Source: Onchidella celtica (taxonomy: Eukaryota > Mollusca > Gastropoda > Systellommatophora > Onchidiidae). Taken from it: DNA of 64,000 nt. Numbering within the stretch: the stretch's first letter is position 1; the number at the start of each line of letters is the position of its first letter. The notes under the pieces are model-generated. The model ran no database searches. It saw nothing but the letters and a program-made list of their open reading frames with translations, and was not told the DNA's origin. The translations under genes and the position numbers were made by a program. Location: positions 14,263,117-14,327,116 of the forward strand of contig OZ007583.1 of assembly GCA_963931925.1 (NCBI GenBank). The letters run 5' to 3'. Positions 60,171 to 64,000 of the stretch are shown here, piece by piece.

Positions 60171-61349
60171 TTAATGTCAAGCCCTTGATGAATACCTGCT
60201 AGTCTCTATAAGATACAGTTGGGCATTGTTCTTGATTTTAAATTAATCATTAACAATGATTTACCTTTGCAAACATGCCACATGTCAAACCATTGCTTAA
60301 TGTCAGGCCCGGTCTTCATGATTTTTTTAACACCATTGTAGTGGTCTGTACATTCTTCTGAGACTTATTCTCCCATTTGGTTTACCACACCGCAGCCCTT
60401 CCAACTCCATGGCACATGAGTTTGGCGCCTCTGTGGCCCTGAAAATATGTGAAAAGATGAAAGATTGAACATCAAAAATATCATGAGACTTCACGTCAAT
60501 TATCTAGTGTGATTAGGATTTGGCAACTTTAAACACCATGTTACACACGGCTGAACAGTCTAATGCATACAATCATGATGTCAGTAAATCACATGCAGAA
60601 TGAGCATTGGATGGAATTGATTTTTTTCTTCTCTTGTAAATTCAGTCAGATTACAATCTATATTGCTTTGAAAAATCAGGAGTGTGTTTTTATTAATATC
60701 AATCCAAGCTGTCTCTATCATTGTTGTGGGAAATGAAAAAAAAAAATTAAACATGATAATAGTTTCAAACAATAATGTTACAAGATTTACAAGGAAATAT
60801 AATATGTATTTGCCGAGACATCTACATTTTTGGTAGCAATAATATCAACTTTTATTTGTTACATATCTGTGTTATTTTCATGCCTACATTTTCTAACAGT
60901 AGTAACCTTTCTTCACATTACAACATCTAGGCCATGCATTAAGTGTACCAACATATCAGAACTAGTACTAGTGTAAATAGCAAAAAGGTTAATTGAGTAG
61001 AGTAAGGTGGACCAAAGATGAGAAAGGTGAACGTTTTTTGTGTGTGTGTGTTTTTTTTTTTTCAAGAAAACAATTGAAGAATTCTGAAATTAAATTGGAT
61101 TCAACCATGACTGATTCCTCTCATGTGGCAGTGTGATGGGTATTTAGATATTTCATGCCTGCTTGGGCTGTCTAGGTAAGTATGTAAGCCTACTGTATGA
61201 TTTCTAGTGGCTGAAAGAATGAAAATATTACCTCCCTAAAATTGTCTTTTAGGCCAGTAAATTTAAAGGTACAACGTGTCAGGGGATAACATACTACGTA
61301 CTTTTCAAATGACTAGATACAGTTGCGACTTGATCTAGTCCAGTAGATC
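60171..61349. other. Unassigned sequence
   Basis: No gene supported. On the minus strand near 60440-60390 an exon-like stretch follows TTTTCAG and is followed by GTAAAC, but it encodes only about 18 residues and I cannot name it. Confidence 0.35.
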
Positions 61350-61352
61350 TAT

Positions 61353-62000
61353 GTGGGTAGAGGTGTTCAGAGACCTGAAGAAACAAAAATTGACAAGTTA
61401 GTAGGGTTGCAAATCCCTAAAACAAAGAAACAAGTCAGAAGCTTAGTGGGAATTTTAAATTATTACAGAAAGTTCATTCCAAATTTTTCCTCCTTGTCAT
61501 CTTCTCTTACTGACCTTACGAAGAAGGGACAACCCGATAAGGTCCAGTGGACGTCTGAATGTCAGACATCATTTGATAATTTGGTGACAGCATTATCATC
61601 GTCACCCATTTTGATATTACCCGATTTTCGATCTAATTTTATCCTCAGAGCGGATGCGTCGGACTCTGGTGTCGGCGCTTGTCTTCTACAGGAGAAGAAC
61701 GAATGTCTCCATCCTGTATGTTATGTCAGTAGGAAGTTATTGCAGAGAGAAAGAAAGTATTCTGTGATAGAGCGTGAGTGTCTTGCCATTGTCTGGTCCG
61801 TCCAGAAACTAGGACGTTATCTCATGGGACGAGAATTTTGTATCCAGACAGACCACAAGCCACTGACATTTTTGTCGAAGAATCGTTCGTCCAGCCCACG
61901 CTCGTCTAGATGGGCATTGGCTTTGCAGCCGTATACCTTCGTTATTCAACCAATTCCAGGAACCAGCAATCATATCGCCGACTACCTTAGTCGAGCCTAG
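61353..62000 (+). pseudogene. Element C: RNase H and RT remnant
   Basis: About 215 codons: RT connection (KKQVRSLVGILNYYRKFIPN), RNase H with LRADASDSGVGACLLQEK, YSVIERECLAIVW, IQTDHKPLTFL, ending HIADYLSRA. Thr to Ala change before the first catalytic Asp compared with A and B; the Asp is kept. The frame is open, but the polymerase active site and all upstream parts are missing. Confidence 0.9.
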
Positions 62001-62356
62001 GGGAAGATTTCAGGAGCTTATACATCGGAGGACAGGAACATTGACAGGATCTGTGTGAATAAGTCGACTTTAAAATATTGACATTATAAATATGATATGA
62101 AGAATGGTTGATAGGTTGAATGGTTTTTGATTCTGTATTAAGTATTGTGATTAGTTAGCTATTCATGATGTGACACATATATGCATATTGCAGGCCATAT
62201 TGATCCCCATATTTTCCCCTGATTTCGGTATTTTATATACTAGGGGAGCTGCTAGGTCAGTTTTTTTAGTGTAGGTAGTGCTCACGCTCACTCGTTGACA
62301 GTCGTCTTGATGCGATTTGAAATTAATTGCATTAATTTTTTTGGGGTGGGGGATGA

Positions 62357-63279
62357 TGTCACGAGTGGAGTGAGTGCAATTAAGGGGATTGCTACAGAGC
62401 GGGTGTAGAATAAGAAGAGCTCACGACAGACGGATAGGAAAAGACGTGAAAGGGGAAGAGTAAAAATAACTCATGCAGACAAGTGGGAAAAGCTTGCGTG
62501 TATGAGTGGTGTGGAAGTCTGAATGAGGCGAAAGCGCTGGATTACTATCAATGCAAGTTAGAAGGTCCTACGGATCGGACCTGTGAATGAGAGCCCATCG
62601 GGCGGACATAAAGGGGAAGCAGTCGAGAAGACTAGTGAGAGTCTTTCCAGTTATGACTGGTGTCGGGGACGGGCCGCAGAGCCACCTCGATGAGCACAGG
62701 GGATAGGCCAGCATAGGGCCGGAGGCCACACATAGGCCGGAAGTGAGACTGTCAGTGTAGGACAGTGGAGGCACATAAAGTCGTAGCAGTCAGGTCACGG
62801 ACAGGGACGTAGATATGAGAGTGAATGAGATACTATATTGTTGCCATGTTGATAGGCTAGTGAACTGATATTATGTTGTTTCCATGTTGATGGCTATGGA
62901 AATAATAATGTGTTATTGCCCTGCTGAGGTGCTAGGGGAGTGCTACGGTGTATGACAATAGGAAGGTGATGTTGAGAGACTGCGGTGCCAGTGAATCATT
63001 AATGTACTATTAAGACCCTGAGGGGAGAGGCTGAGGCCGAAGTGCCTTTAGGAGTAACTACCGGATTGTGGATCCGGAGGGAGAGTGTGTGTGAGAATAA
63101 GGCCGTTGTACGGCAGTTCATTTCAATGATATAATGTATGTAATTGCGCTATTATATGTATAATTAGGTTTAATAAATGTGTGAGTCTGATGGATTGTTT
63201 TGTTAAGTGTTAAACTTGTTTGTTCGTGATTGTCGTCCTGTCATAAACTATTACATCTCCCAGTCTGGGATTTGTGACA
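62357..63279 (+). repeat. 3' LTR of element C
   Basis: 923 bp, TGTCAC...GTGACA. It carries a segment near 62420-62500 that resembles the B-type LTR, and the GTTGCCATGTTGATAGGC unit once or twice rather than about three times as in the solo LTR at 6080. AATAAA near 63172. Confidence 0.9.
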
Positions 63280-64000
63280 CAGCGGTCATGACCTATCTGG
63301 GAGAGGCTAAGATCTACAGGATAGCTGAAAAGCTTTATCTCTTCACAAGACTTTGTTCATATAATACAATTTTTGAGAATTTCACCAATGTGATACAATG
63401 TGAAACTTTTTAACTGCATTAAGAAATTACAGAAACGTGTACTCAAATTAATAGTGAAGGGAGAAAAGTGGCTGTTGTCATGCCAATGTGCCGAAAAGCC
63501 CAACCTCAAACAAATACGATTAGTAGATCTATCACTCCGAATGTTAAAATGTTTCATGATGTTTTAATTTTTCACTAAAAGTAGAAGTGAGTTCCTCAGT
63601 ACTAATTCCGTATTAAACAACAGATAAAACTGCCGTGTGGACGCTGAACAACACTGCCCAACACTGACTGGACTAAGTCTTCCTACCACTGTAATGCTGG
63701 CTGTGGCATTGAATAATTGAGCGGAAACTGGGAAGCATTGACAATTGGATATTTCTAGAGAGTGAGGAAAGAGATTAAGGGCTGCCACTTACACATACAT
63801 GTATAAGGAAGCCTAGATCTAGTGTTTTATTGGACATTTTACCAAACTATCACTGTATGATCTAATATCATGTCTCCAGTCTAACTTAACTAGTGACTAG
63901 CTTGTGTGTCCTGAACTCACCTCGTCTTTTCTTTCACAGAGGCATCTCGTTTTCACAGTTAGAGGTTGAATGTCTGTCTTTGTTCTGTTCTGTTTGATGA
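63280..64000. other. Unassigned sequence
   Basis: No gene or repeat recognised. Two frames of 66-75 codons on the minus strand have no motif. Confidence 0.4.

Larger units (their letters stand above)
61350..63279 (+). mobile_element. GMR1-like LTR retrotransposon C, 5'-truncated
   Basis: Homology to elements A and B begins abruptly at GTGGGTAGAGG (61350) inside RT, after the FFDD box, and runs through RNase H, 3' UTR, polypurine tract (62343-62356) and a 3' LTR. No target duplication pairs CAGCG (63280-63284) with the left edge, so it is a truncated relic or a recombination product. Confidence 0.9.

Noticed and set aside
60385-60445. Minus-strand exon with AG/GT borders
   Set aside because: Too short to name, and the splice-like borders are expected by chance.

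Overview
The window is repeat-dense animal DNA. It has spliced exons with GT-AG borders, long dinucleotide and (TATG)n microsatellites, several LINE clades, Ty3-type LTR retrotransposons, DNA transposons, a Helitron, and no operon-like gene packing. The only host-type genes visible are two paralogues encoding a FREP/VIgL-style immunoglobulin domain, a coiled coil and an H-type lectin domain. That architecture, with the repeat mix, suggests a mollusc, most likely a gastropod. The species cannot be told from the sequence.

Layout. 1-3766: a 5'-truncated RNase H-bearing LINE (minus) that ends inside the Ig exon of lectin paralogue 1 (3764-4568) and itself carries a solo LTR (697-1811). 4569-8140: the paralogue's 3' flank, a second solo LTR, a foldback repeat and a LINE tail. 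8140-13850: mostly unassigned, with microsatellites and a THAP-containing MITE. 13852-18400: a fossil ISL2EU-like DNA transposon, with a SWIM/YqaJ/PHD pseudogene facing a DDE transposase pseudogene and a Helitron between them. 19903-35103: one LTR retrotransposon (B, minus strand) with a second, deleted member of the same family (A, plus strand, 23342-30144) nested in its integrase. Both have perfect 5-bp target duplications. Their domain order is gag-protease-integrase-RT-RNase H, as in GMR1-like elements. 36646-50644: lectin paralogue 2, apparently a signal-peptide exon and a main exon separated by a 13-kb intron packed with LINEs that abut (TATG)n arrays. 50645-57000: its 3' flank, a decayed LINE, and a third copy of the gene-flank sequence with no recognised coding part. 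57000-64000: mostly unassigned, a LINE/SINE 3' end, and a 5'-truncated third member of the LTR family.

How it fits together. The two lectin genes share coding and non-coding sequence, so they arose by segmental duplication. Copy 1 has lost its 5' end at a LINE junction. Copy 2 keeps an open frame, matching splice phases and a signal peptide, and is the best candidate for a working gene: a secreted, probably oligomeric recognition protein. Nearly everything else is mobile DNA in various stages of decay. All assignments are from reading motifs by eye; no database search was possible.
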